Source of the DNA: Nephrocerus scutellatus
Lineage: Eukaryota > Arthropoda > Insecta > Diptera > Pipunculidae
Assembly (NCBI GenBank): GCA_947095585.1
Contig: OX352763.1
Span: forward strand, 37,498,010-37,562,009
Direction: 5' to 3'
DNA: 64,000 bases
Shown: positions 10,915-20,689 of the stretch, piece after piece
Layout of the letters: every line of letters begins with the position of its first letter
Numbering within the stretch: the stretch's first letter is position 1
The notes under the pieces: generated by a model
The model's input: only the letters and a program-made list of their open reading frames with translations
Database searches by the model: none
Told to the model about the DNA's origin: nothing
Made by a program: the position numbers and the translations under genes

Positions 10915-11331
10915 CACGAACGCCTTAAAAAAAGAAGCATTTCACAACATTTTTGGCAATGGTGGTCATTCTAACGAAGCTTGTCGTCAACGCACATGTC
11001 TAAAATTGTTGCTTCATTAACGCCATATGAACGCATTTTTTTCCATGCCAATCTCCGTCAAAGGACTTGGAAATATTGAGTGGAACAGCTTTGCTTTCAC
11101 AAAATTGATGATAATATTGGTCCTCACTGTCATCAAATCACCAATAGAACCTTGTCCACGAATCCTTAATGACGGTCACTAAGAATTTCGTGAGTTTTAA
11201 GATATTTTATGAGCGCTTGATTGATCATCGTTTCAATGACCTTGGAAAGAGGGGACGCATGAGCTATCGGTCAGTACAAAAAAGGAGACAACGGCTCACC
11301 TTTATTAGGTACAGGCTCCAAAAGGTAGTTT
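10915..11331 (-). mobile_element. Jockey/CR1-type reverse transcriptase remnant
   Basis: Reading the minus strand from 11331, broken frames give YRPIAHASPLSKVIETMIN, then an ALIKYLKTHEILSD block and further on ISKSFDRDWH-like residues and a GV motif. This order matches RT blocks (fingers to palm A) of Jockey/CR1 elements. Several stops and indels interrupt it. It is older than the copies at 55782 and 61190. Confidence 0.55.
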
Positions 11332-12037
11332 TCTTCTTCTTTTCTTGAAAATTCTTAAAGAATAGGATATGTGGAGAAAAACAGCTCTTCAGAAAGTATG
11401 GGGAAATACTATCACAGCGGATTTTTGTTAAAACTGTTGCAACTACACGAGTACGAAAGAGAGTCTGTCCAACAGAGACTGTTCAATACTCGAAGCTACA
11501 GGCGAAAGAAACGCAGAATTTTTTTTTGCGTGCAGCTAGCTGCGAAATTAGCGTCAATCAGATTAGCTTTGTTCTTAGAACAGCTGGAATGCCATCATAA
11601 ATGAGCGTTAGGATTGACGACGAAGCTGTTTTATTTATTCCTTTCATGAATGACTTGAATGAAAAATATGGAGAATTTCTTGGCTAAATTTTCGGTCGTA
11701 GGCGAATTGGACTTGCCAAAGGTGGGCGTTGCAATAATTGTTGGCTCGTCCAAATTTGTTCGGTTTTCCTTAGACAGATTTTCTTTACAAAACCGAAAGC
11801 ATACTGCAGGGCACTTTACGCTCAAACTTTACTATCTATTTTCCTTTGAAAAACTTATTCCTGAGTTCCTAGTTGGTCGCAAAATAAGGCATCTACTATT
11901 AACCGCAGTAAAAAGTTATTTCTTCCAAAGGAGTTGTTACACAAAACCGAGACATTTAGTGTGAAAATTAAAAAAATATTTGGGAAGATTCATCCATGTG
12001 CCCACTCTAGCAGAACATCGAGAAAATAAAATAAAAC
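11332..12037. other. Unassigned spacer
   Basis: Open frames of 64-101 codons occur on both strands (about 11631-11964) but lack promoter, start context and any familiar motif. A run of T and TTC near 11332-11345 may be a relic insertion edge. No gene is supported. Confidence 0.4.
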
Positions 12038-12170
12038 AACCCATAAAAAATTAAAATTTTTCGTGTAAATTCTCTAGTCGGAGATACACATGTGTACAAA
12101 GTTTGAATAAAATCGGGTTCATTTTAAAAAAAAGTTTTATAAGCCCGATTACTCCAAAAATTTTACGAAA

Positions 12171-12597
12171 AATGGAGGCGTGTTCACAACACAACTTTTC
12201 TTTTTTTTATGTACGGGCCGGAATTTTCAGTAAATGAATATTAATTTTTTTTCTTTAATTTCTTATGCACTTACAGATTTCTCATTAGTGCTATACTTTT
12301 TGAGATATTTGGAAAAACTCGAATAACTGTACAAGTAAACTGCTACTTCCGATTGGCCGATTTCTCCCAAAATCCACTGGGACCTCACAATTTACGTAAA
12401 GAGCTTAAATACAAATTGTTATCTCCATAAATTTAGCCGTCTGGTCTGTAAAGTAGACACAGGCAGACAGACAAACAGACAGAGATTTTTTTCGCTTTTT
12501 CTGATTCAGAAGATGCGGAAATGGATAAATCTGCAAAAGTCCCGAGTTCGAAAATTTTCATGATTACTATACTTCATTTTACTATGTAACAGAAAGT
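12171..12597 (+). repeat. Family 2 dispersed repeat, copy 1
   Basis: Runs from GTGTTCACAACAC to ATTTTACTATGTAACAGAAA. It includes a CAGACAGACAAACAGACAGA tract and the block CCCGAGTTCGAAAATTTTCA. The same order is found at 46966-47098 plus 49470-49745, where an RTE-A insertion splits it. Repeats with this ending are common in insect genomes; the class is not known to me. Confidence 0.7.
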
Positions 12598-12858
12598 AAA
12601 AGTGTTGTATATCGGAGAAAGACATGTATGTATATAAATTTTAAAGAAAATCGACTACATTTTTTACAAAATTTGTATAATATATCACTCCAAAATTTTT
12701 ACAAAAAGTTATATAGATCGGAGATACACAGGTGTTGAAAATTTAAATAAAAGAACGGGCTAATTTTAAAAAAATTATATAGGCACCCCTCCGGCCACCG
12801 GGGCCGCCCGATTACTCCAAAAAATTTACAAAAAGTTTTGTACACTGGATATACACTT

Positions 12859-13246
12859 GCTTGTCTTGCTTGTCACTATTTTATCGCTTCTTCTACCAGC
12901 GGTGCTCAAGAGAAATAGCCAGCTGCATGCCACCTCTCCTTGAATTCAACCGCAATACTCGTGGCGCTCTAAATGCTCATCAGTTTACCCTTAAGCCCAT
13001 CTTCGGACGTACAGTTAAATTCAGGGATTCGTTCTTCAGCCGTACAACTCGTATGTGGAATGCTCTGCCAAGCTCTGTCTTCCCACATCACTATGATCCA
13101 CAGGCATTCAAAACACAAGCTCATAGACATCTCCTCTTTTCTCCTCCTCTTCCTTAACGCCCACGCTGTGCCAAGCATATAGCCGAGCATTATAAGGGTG
13201 CGAACCCCTTGAAGCGTGCGCGAATTATAAAAAAAAAAAAAAAAAA
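12859..13246 (+). mobile_element. Jockey/CR1-type LINE 3' end with poly(A), severely 5'-truncated
   Basis: A frame at 12861-13157 reads LSLFYRFFYQRCSREIASC, then NAHQFTLKPIFGRTVKFRDS and TTRMWNALPSSVFP, and stops. This is the conserved C-terminus of the larger elements at 55782 and 61190 (LSVFYKFYNGRCS, TSMWNQLVDSVFP). A 3' UTR of about 70 nt ends in 18 A residues (13229-13246). It sits inside a family 1 unit, whose sequence stops at 12858 and resumes at 13247. The frame is clean, so the insertion is fairly young. Confidence 0.82.
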
Positions 13247-13500
13247 GGTGTTTAAAATTTGAAGAAAATCGGGTTAATTTTTAAAAAAATTATATAAGCA
13301 CCCCTCGGGCCTTAGGGGCCGATCACTCCAAAAATTTTACAAAAAGTTTTGTCCATCGGATCCGATGAAGGTACACATGTCTTTAAAATTTAAATAAAAT
13401 CGGGCGAATTTTTAAAAAAGTTACATGGACACCCCTCGGGCCTCAAGGCCCACTTACTCCAAAAAATTTAAAAATTTTGTTGTCCATCATCGGATTTGCA

Positions 13501-14080
13501 TATCCGACCCCGCCCCCCCTTCCATTCGATTTTTTTCACAAAATTAACCAAGGAATTGTCCTTTTAAGTATTTGCCACCTCAACAGATACACCCTGTATA
13601 TGGCAGCAAGTAAGGATTGTGTACATAGTTTGCTTTATGTATATCCGTAAAGCCAGATTGGTAACTTCTGATGAAGTCAGTTAGGCCACGACCTTAACTT
13701 GATGAATATACTGTACTCTATTATAGACGACAGGATAGCCCCATACCAGTATTGCTCAATCCTCCTTCATCTTCAAGTTTATCAACAAATTATCCGTTTT
13801 TTAGCCTTGGACAGGCGATAGAAAAGTGTCAATCGCTTCAAAGCTTATGTAGGTTATTATTCTATTCAACTGATTAACAATCATCGTGGATTTAAATAAA
13901 CAATTTCCGGCATAACAAACAATAATTACGTTTGATGAACAGAAAACTTTTACAAAAAGACACTGAAAATGTAATCCGCTAACTGGTTTTTCTGGCGTCT
14001 TAAATCGCATTGTCATCGCCTACTAGCCGACGAAAAATTAAAATTTGTGATTGAAATCAGCCAAACGTAGGTAGTTTACA
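13501..14080. other. Intergenic, no gene recognised
   Basis: Contains GACAGGATAGCCCCATACC near 13730, a scrap resembling the RT fingers region of family A (IAPY). Otherwise no gene, repeat edge or RNA is visible. Confidence 0.4.
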
Positions 14081-14084
14081 AAAC

Positions 14085-14123
14085 TATAAATTGTCGTTAA
14101 TCGCGGTAAAAGCATAATTCAGT
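14085..14123 (+). promoter_or_regulatory. Core promoter of the 98-aa cuticle-like gene
   Basis: TATAAA at 14085-14090 and TCAGT at 14119-14123, 36 nt apart to the initiator A. Confidence 0.65.
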
Positions 14124-14171
14124 GCTTAGTTGTCTTCAGAACAAGAACAAAATCTTACGAGCTACATTAAA

Positions 14172-14536
14172 ATGAAAGTAAGTTACAGGACTTCATTGCG
14201 GTGTAAATAAGGACACGAAGATATAATTTTAATTTTTCATTACAGTTCCTCGTTTGCATTGCACTTCTCTTGGCTGCTGTTCAGGCCCATGTTATCGCTC
14301 CAGTTGCTCCAGTAGCTGCCACATACCAGTACTCTGCTGCTCTGCCATACTCTGTTGCTCCATACACACCGACCTACACCAATTCATATGCTCATGTGGC
14401 TCCTGTGCCCACTGTTTATAGTGCAGTCCCCGCTTACACTTCTTACTCTGCATACCCTTCGAGGTACACCACAGCAGCCGTGGCTCCAGCTCTTTATAAC
14501 GCTCCAACGATCTACTCTACCTTGTTGAAGAAATAA
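14172..14536 (+). CDS. Low-complexity cuticle-like protein, 98 aa
   Basis: Join 14172-14177 and 14246-14536. Exon 1 is ATG AAA with donor GTAAGT; the 68-nt intron ends TTACAG. The protein begins MKFLVCIALLLAAVQAH, a signal peptide cleaved near VQA-H. The rest is rich in A, V, P, Y and T: PVAATYQYSAALPYSVAPY, TYTNSYAHVAP, AVPAYTSYSA and the family C-terminus IYSTLLKK. AATAAA at 14593-14598. It is the plus-strand member of a family of four; its downstream flank aligns with that of 22415-22778. It probably forms part of the cuticle or another chitinous matrix; this is inferred from composition only. Confidence 0.85.
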
Positions 14537-14683
14537 TTTTAATTGTTATTGACTCAAAACAATTAAAATAATGACGATTGATTGAAACGAACAATAAAAT
14601 TGAGAGCTTCCGAATAAAAAAATCCCATGTTGTTTTGTTTTGGTTTCTGCTTAAGTATTCAGTACAAAAAATCGCCTGCCCGT

Positions 14684-14693
14684 GCTGCAATCT
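14684..14693 (+). repeat. Left target-site duplication of the 4-kb insertion
   Basis: GCTGCAATCT, repeated at 18687-18696. The paralogous locus around 22250-22285 (reverse strand) has this site once, with matching flanks on both sides. Confidence 0.75.
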
Positions 14694-14699
14694 TTTTTA

Positions 14700-15375
14700 T
14701 TAAATTCTCTATATTAACTTCACTTGCCCGTGGCACGGATGTCGGTCGTCGGTCGTCGGTCGTCTGCGTGGAATCTTGCGATCAATTTTTAACCCACTTC
14801 CCAAAGCCCGATTTTATTGAAATTTTGCACACATGTGTATTTACGGAGACAACACTTTCTGGGGGCTCCTATACAAATAAAAAAAATTTTACTCGATTTT
14901 CTTCAAATTTTATACACTTGTGTATCTCTGATGGACAACACTTTTTGGAAAAATTTTGGAGACCCCGGGCCCCGGTACGCGTGTATATCCGATAGACAAC
15001 ACTTTTTGTAAAAAATTTGGAGACCCCGGGCCCGGGACCGTGGGGCGCAAAAATATAAAAAAAAAATTAGTCCGTTTTTTTGAATTTTATATACGTGTAT
15101 CTCCGATGGACAACACTTTTTCCAAAAATTTTGGTGGCCGGGGCCCCATAAAAATTTTTCAAAAAATTAACCCGATTTTCTTCAAATTTTATACACCTCT
15201 GTATCTCCGATGGACAAAATTTTTTTGTTAATTTTTTGGAGTGAACGGGCCCTGAGGCCCAAGGTGTGCCCATATAAATTTTTTAAAAATTAGCTCGATT
15301 TTCTTCCAATTTTAACACATCTCCTATTAGAGAATTTACATGAAAATGTTTTATTTTTATGGGTTGTTTTTTTTT
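14700..15375 (-). repeat. Family 1 repeat, end-to-end copy in reverse orientation
   Basis: Starts TTAAATTCTCTATATTAACT and finishes at AGAGAATTTACATG, then TTTATTTTTATGGGTTG, so both family ends are present. Between them are a GTCGGTCGTC run, a TAACCCACTTCCC block and at least four ~100-nt units. Each unit pairs GTATCTCCGATGGACAACAC with a CCCGGGCCCC-type GC-rich segment. No coding potential. Confidence 0.7.
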
Positions 15376-15402
15376 TATTTTAATTTATTGAAACGTAATG
15401 CT

Positions 15403-16022
15403 TAGGTTAGGTTAGGTTAAGGTGGCTGTCAGTGAAACCGACACACTTAGATCAGTCAAGGTCTATTGTAATACCACACGGATCAGGAAAAATTCGATCC
15501 ACCCACTCGAAGAACCAATTAGAGAAGCGTAGGAGACTACCAATGTTAATGTTGATGAGATCATTAGTGTCGTTGTAGAAGAATGCTCCCATATGGAGTT
15601 AACGCTGTTGGGAGAGGGCTGGACAAGTACAGAGAAGATGGACGATGGTATCCTCCCCCTTCTCATCTATGCAGCTTCTGCAGAAGTCGTTAGAAGAGCC
15701 TCCAAGTCTTGCTGCATGCCTGCCTATATGAATTTGTGGAGACTGATTCCAGGGATTTTAGTGTAGCTTGGCTATCCAAGAATATACGGATATCCTAAGC
15801 GGATATGACGTTTCTCTTCAGGCAAGACAAGGCTTCACTGATCGCCATAATTTCAGCCTGGAAAACACTACAGTGATTTGGAAGACGGAAAGAGAGGCTA
15901 AGATTTAGCTTTTTTGAGAAAACACCTCCGTCGGCTCCGGCACAAGCTTTTGACCCGTCTGTGTAAAAATGAATGTGTTCATCTTCCAGGTAAGCGCCCT
16001 CGTCCCAGAATAATCGGGAGGG
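15403..16022 (-). mobile_element. LOA-type LINE 3' end with RNase H domain and TTAGG tail
   Basis: Minus-strand translation from about 15995 gives EHIHFYTDGSKACAGADGG, then SVFQAEIMAISEALSCLKRN and IFLDSQATLKSLES. These supply the catalytic D, E and D of an RNase H domain. One in-frame stop and later frameshifts break it. The 3' UTR (CACGGATCAGG to CTGACAGCCACC region) matches the end of the element at 40345-42297. On the plus strand its tail reads TTAGGTTAGGTTAGGTTAAGG at about 15404-15422. It is 5'-truncated at the junction with the family C element. Confidence 0.82.
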
Positions 16023-16024
16023 TT

Positions 16025-17650
16025 AGGTGACCTGGCGATCATCGTTTCTGGACGTTAGAACCCGAAGAGCAGCCGACGTCTACAGCGACTACCAGCTTGT
16101 GGTTGGCAGTGTGCGATTGAAGCTCGCGGTCCACTCAACCACACGAAGTCAAAAAACGAGAAAGCCAGCTTTAGCAGCACTGAAAGACCCAGATGTGAAA
16201 CTGCAATACGTATGCCGCATACAACAGTCATTCTGTAAAATACAGCCCAAAACCCTAGAGTCTAAATGGAAGAAAACTACGCGAACATTGCTTGCGATAT
16301 ATCAAGATATCTGGGAATCTGAAACCATTCCACCATCGTTTAAAGAAGCCTTAATAGTAAAACTCCCCAATAAATGTGATTTGAGCAATTGCGAAAACTG
16401 GAGAGGTATTACCCTGCTAAACACCTTAAACAAAGTGATATCCTCTATAAAGCTAGGTGCTTACGGAAAGCGTAAGAGCCTATTTTGAAAAATGAGCAAG
16501 CAGGATTTCGCCCAAACCGTTCTTGTACTGATCCAATTAACATCCTGCGTATAATAACTGAACAGTCAGTTGAGTATCGCTCTCCTCTGTATATGGTTTT
16601 TGTAGATTTTAAACGCGCTTTTGATAGCGTGGGACGAAACATGATATGGCAGATTTTGTCGAGCTATGGTGTTCCGGAAAAATTCATTAACATCATCAAG
16701 GAGCTGTACCGCGACTCAACATGTCGCGTCATTCATAACGGTCATCTCGGCTCCCTTTTCAACTTCTACTCGGGAGTCAAGCAAGGTTGCACCCTATCAC
16801 CATTGCTTTTCACAATTGTCATCGACTGGGTGATGAAAATAGAAACCCGTACTCCATTGGGTTTGCCATGGAATGTTTTTCACCGCCTGGAAGACCTAGA
16901 CTATGCCGCTGATATCTGTCTCCTATCACAATCGCTAGGTGACATGGAGCGAAAATAAAACTCACTAGAACTCAACGGTAACAAACAAAACTACTTCGCG
17001 TTAACACTAGTGGTACATGTGATCTCTCGATTGACGGACATCAGATAGAGGATAAGTCGATAAGTTTGGTTATTTGGGCAGCTGGATGTCAAAAAATTGT
17101 GGTGGTGACTCGGATGTGTGCTCTCGTGTAAACAAGGCGCTAAATATTATGCCAAATAATATCTGGAATTCCTCGCAAATCTCCCGAAATCTGATCTTAG
17201 ATCTTCAGATCTAACGTTCTCTCAGTACTCAGAAGACATACAACTTTGAAACGTGGAAAGTCATAGAGTTAATTGCGATGCGCCTCCAAGTCTTCGTCAA
17301 CAAGTGCTTTAGGAGGATACTGAGAATAAGATGGCCGGACATTATCACAAATCAAGATTTGTGGAGAGTAACGCAGCAGGAATCAATTGCGATCACCATC
17401 AGACGACGAAAATGGAGCTGGATTGGCCACACTTTGAGAAAGCCAGCGGACGATATTATGAAACTAGCGCTTGACTGGAATCCACAAGGAAGCCGCCGAG
17501 TTGGCCGTCCTAGCAAGACATGGAAAAGGAAAATAGAAGAGGAAGCAAGATTCCATGCGAGCGAGTGGCGTCTCTTGAAACCTCAGGCGAAAAATCGAGT
17601 TTGTTGGCGGGCGTTTGTAGAAGCCCTATACTCCCCCGCTGAGTAAAGGA
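16025..17650 (+). mobile_element. RTE-like family C retrotransposon, 5'-truncated
   Basis: Begins in the endonuclease tail (DVRTRRAADVYSDYQLVVGS). RT blocks follow: LIVKLPNKCDLSNCENWRGI (about 16350), NEQAGFRPNRSCTDPINIL, VFVDFKRAFDSVGRNMIW, GVKQGCTLSPLLFTIVIDWV and a mutated catalytic box YAADICLL (about 16900). The C-terminus at 17278-17646 is intact: RLQVFVNKCFRRILRIRWPD, RKWSWIGHTLRKP and GRPSKTWKRKIEEEA, ending before a stop at 17644. Only one copy is seen here and it is related to, but distinct from, family B. Frameshifts near 16488 and 16958 and loss of the second Asp of the catalytic pair inactivate it. Confidence 0.82.
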
Positions 17651-17654
17651 AAGA

Positions 17655-18686
17655 AAGAAGAATGTGTCCTGGTAGTTTTGAGTTCCTAATGTACCATGGT
17701 GCGCTGACTATGCCTCTTAAGACTTTGTTTTGGAATCGTTGCATTATTTCGATGTTATTTTTAGCCGTACATAGCTGAACTCAGTATGTCCATACGGGTC
17801 TCAGCGTTTGTTTATAAATTAGTAATTTATTGTGAATAGACAGACATAATCTGTTATCAATGAGCCAATATAGTTTTCTGAGTTTGATGTTAAGTTTTTC
17901 ACTTTTCTATTTTATATGTTCCGTCATCTTAGTTTTGAATCTAAGTTCATTCCGAGATACTTTGCTGTGTCTTGATTAAGATCTTTTCAAATAACTTTGA
18001 CATGATACACTGAGATGGGTCTGTAAAATGACGGTTCATTAGAATACTTCCCTGCCTTCGGAATCATTATTACTTCGGCAACTTTCCAAAAGGGAAATTG
18101 TTTGAATCTCAAGCAAGCATTCATTATCGCTGTTAGCTTACACTTGGCTCGCTGGGGCAATTCTTGCATCAATTCAGCTGTAATGAGGTCATAAAATTTT
18201 TGCTTTTTTCATAACAGAAGTACTTTTCCAAGCTGTACTTTGTATCTGTTGAGTGAAGGCAAGTACTTGTACTTCCAGCCGATCTTTGCTTGATATCGGA
18301 GTCTGAAGATTAGTTTTCTCTTCAAGCAGCGCTTTGAAATAATTCCAATCTGTGTTTTTGTTTGTGAGAAAGATATTCCTTGCAAAATATTTCCTCTTCG
18401 TAATGATCTATACATCGTCTGACTATTATCGCACTACCGCCACGTTCATTGCTGTAAGGATGACTTGTGTTATTAAAGTTCTTAAATTTAATAAATGATT
18501 GGTTTGTGAAGTGTGATTCTGATATCACGCATACATCGATTTTTTCCATTGCTAACACTATCTGCAATTCATATTTGTTTTTTAACAGGTCATTCGCGTT
18601 CCATAGCATTATCTTCAGTGACTTAACCATTGATACTATTTTGGATATCCTTTTCTTCCTGGAGATACAAATCAAAGCTATCTAAC
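17655..18686 (-). mobile_element. Jockey-clade retrotransposon with internal deletions
   Basis: Minus-strand frame from about 18627 reads LKIMLWNANDLLKNKYELQI, then KIDVCVISESHFTNQSFIKF and ERGGSAIIVRR, the start of a Jockey endonuclease. After a gap, ELMQELPQRAKCKLTAIMNA, FKQFPFWKVAEVIMIPKAGK and FYRPISVYH give the RT fingers. A frame near 17950 gives KYLGMNLDSKLR, the block following the RT palm. Most of the endonuclease and the catalytic core are missing. The 5' end abuts the target duplication at 18687. Its 3' side runs into the family C element at 17650, which probably inserted into it. Confidence 0.78.
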
Positions 18687-18696
18687 GCTGCAATCT
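18687..18696 (+). repeat. Right target-site duplication of the 4-kb insertion
   Basis: GCTGCAATCT, the partner of 14684-14693. The flank that follows aligns with the reverse complement of 22240-22270. Confidence 0.75.
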
Positions 18697-18864
18697 GAGC
18701 AACAAGAGGATCAGTTCGCAGGTTTCAAAGAAGAAACAAAACATCCATTTTTGAAACACATTTAAGAACTTTATTCGACAATTGCGCATACAGCTGCAAG
18801 TGTAATTCTAAATAAATAATAATTAAACAAAATGTTAAGTCTACGTTAGTTTTCCACAATCATC

Positions 18865-19135
18865 TTATGATAATCGACGACCTTTTTCGTCGCGTTGTAC
18901 CGCTGGAAGTGGCATTGCAGTGACCACAGATCGAACCTCTTCGACTTGGCCATTTCTCAGAACTGCAATCGAGGGCAGATCAATGCCTGGGTAAAACACT
19001 TGGGCGCCTATTTGAGCAGCTGACAATAAAACAACAACCAGCGAAGCGAGAATAAGGAACTGAAAAAGAAATCGACAGTATTTTAAGAAAGTATTCCAGA
19101 AATATTAAAATATAGATGCAAATCCTTACCTTCAT
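18865..19135 (-). CDS. Small secreted peptide, 66 aa, intact copy
   Basis: Complement of join 18865-19059 and 19130-19135. Exon 1 is ATG AAG with donor GTAAGG; the 70-nt intron ends TTTCAG. The product starts MKFLILASLVVVLLSAAQIG, a signal peptide with likely cleavage at IGA-Q. The mature peptide of about 45 aa runs VFYPGIDLPSIAVLRNGQVE, then EVRSVVTAMPLPAVQRDEKG and ends RRLS. It has no cysteine. There are basic pairs near the C-terminus, but no amidation signal. A CATAAAA box at 19199-19193 and TCAGT (A at 19165) are 34 nt apart; AATAAA lies at 18775-18770. I do not recognise the family. A pseudogene copy lies at 21857-22127 and a remnant at 27232-27390; this is the only intact one. Confidence 0.82.
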
Positions 19136-19162
19136 TGTTAACTGTGTGATATCTTCTTATGA

Positions 19163-19199
19163 ACTGATGCTTTAAAGCATCTCTTGTTCCTCTTTTATG
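19163..19199 (-). promoter_or_regulatory. Core promoter of the 66-aa peptide gene
   Basis: CATAAAA at 19199-19193 with initiator TCAGT at 19167-19163. Spacing to the initiator A is 34 nt, as in the Gly/His-rich genes. The initiator is deleted in the pseudogene copy. Confidence 0.6.
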
Positions 19200-19879
19200 T
19201 AAAAATCATCATCGCAGTTTGGTGTATCACAAGTTCACTGATATCTCGACGGCTTTTTGTGTTGATATCGTCATAATATTTCCCTCTGCAAGCTTCTTAT
19301 TGAGTTATGTCGTATTTTTGCTCTTCCTCTCACTTTTGGACAAGATGTTGAACTCTAAAAGCTGGGAGCAATGAATGTTACAGAGTTTATTAAAATACGT
19401 AATGGCCAATACACAATCAATAAGACAAAAAATAACTGACTTGTCATCATGTTATCTTATTTTTGTAATAACGGTGTCAGGTGGATAAAAATAACCACGC
19501 GCGAAAGTTAACAAATTACTCCGTAAATTAACTTTAAATCTTCATTAAAAACACATCCGAATCTTTGTTAATCAATGGGATACAAAATTAAGAAAACCGG
19601 TTGGTTGCCCTGGCATTTTACAAACTTTGACTTACATGAGAAGGCGATGAAATGTAAATTTTTTGTTATTTCGACGCAACAGTAATTTTTTTAAATTTCT
19701 TTTTAATTAAAAAATGTCAGCTACCTACAATCTTTGCCATGTATATGCAACTTTTAGATTAGAACTCTAACTGTGATACAAAAATGAGCATTTGTAAAAA
19801 CTGCCGGCAAATAACCATTTAACCCTTAAAAACTACAAGCGGTATACTAGACCGCCACCGCATGTTAAATTACCATATA
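19200..19879. other. Intergenic, no gene recognised
   Basis: Upstream flank of the 66-aa gene. AT-rich, no supported frame or repeat. Confidence 0.4.
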
Positions 19880-20235
19880 TTCTAAACTAGCGGCATTACC
19901 CGGCGTTTGCCGACTGACCCCTATCCCACTGAACCCCATCCAACTGTGCACCTGCCCACTGACCTCTCGCCCACTGAACACCTCAGCCACCCAGAAAACT
20001 ACAGAATAGACACTTATGTATTCGGCAACAAATATATACGTATTCGAATCGTGAATAGCACATGGAGAAAAGCACTTCCAGTTTTTCCCGAATTTTCCAA
20101 TTTTCTGGGAAACTTTTCCAATTTTTCTTTCAGCATAAACCTTACTCGACTACGATGAACATTTGAAAATAAAAACGAGCAAAATCGGTACAGCCATTAT
20201 CAAGTGATGCGCTTACCAACGAACAGCATTTCATT
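19880..20235 (+). repeat. Dispersed repeat of the ACTAGCGGCATTACCCGGCG type
   Basis: Starts AACTAGCGGCATTACCCGGC, contains short CCCACTGAAC repeats (19910-19990) and ends with AAAATCGGTACAGCCATTAT followed by GATGCGCTTACCAAC. Repeats with this head and a CGGTCCAGCCGTT-like tail occur in many insect genomes (recollection, not checked). No coding capacity. Confidence 0.5.
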
Positions 20236-20239
20236 TTTA

Positions 20240-20672
20240 AAAAAACCACCTATAATTAAAATTTTTCGTATAAATTCTCTAAATACATAATGTGCAAAGT
20301 TTGAATAAAATCGGGTAGATTTCTTAAAAAATTGTTTAGGAGCCCCCTATCCGAAGGAGATACACATGCGTGTAAAATTTGAAGAAAATCTGGTAAATTT
20401 TGTAAAATATTTGTATGGTAGCCCCACGACCTCGAGGTCAGAGTGATTATAGTATGATATGATCTGATGCCGCTATATGGAAAAAAAATTGGTCCCGATC
20501 CCGCTGCCCGATCTCTCTCAAATTTTAATAGAAAGTATTGTCATGAAAAATACACCTGTGTGCAAAGTTTAAATAAAATCGGGCTTTAGTAAGTGTGTTA
20601 AAAATGGATCACAAGATTCTGCCACCAGCCAGCCAGCCACGGGCATGCGAAGTTAAGATAGAGAATTTAAAA
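20240..20672 (+). repeat. Family 1 repeat, short end-to-end copy
   Basis: Left end: ATTAAAATTTTTCGTATAAA, then TTCTCTA. Right end: the CCAGCCAGCCAGCCACGGGC block, then GAAGTTAAGATAGAGAATTT. About 430 bp with three internal units. The ends form an inverted match, TAAATTCTCTA against TAGAGAATTTA. This is the cleanest copy for defining the element. Confidence 0.72.
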
Positions 20673-20689
20673 ACGTTTATTTAACTTTA

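Larger units (their letters stand above)
12038..13500 (+). repeat. Family 1 repeat, largest copy, interrupted twice
   Basis: Begins with AACAACCCATAAAAAATT and TAAATTCTCTA, the family's left end, and contains several ~100-nt units. Each unit reads approximately CGGAGATACACATGTG, then AAATTTGAATAAAATCGGG, then a GC-rich CACCCCTCGGGCC segment, then TTACTCCAAAAATTTTAC. Units lie at about 12085, 12610, 12715, 13250 and 13365. Family 2 sequence (12171-12597) and a LINE 3' end (12859-13246) interrupt it. No coding capacity was seen. Confidence 0.7.

Noticed and set aside
15404..15422. TTAGG repeats as a telomere or interstitial telomere tract
   Set aside because: Only three to four units, directly joined to a LOA 3' UTR, with the same arrangement at 42275-42297. 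It is the tail of a retrotransposon.
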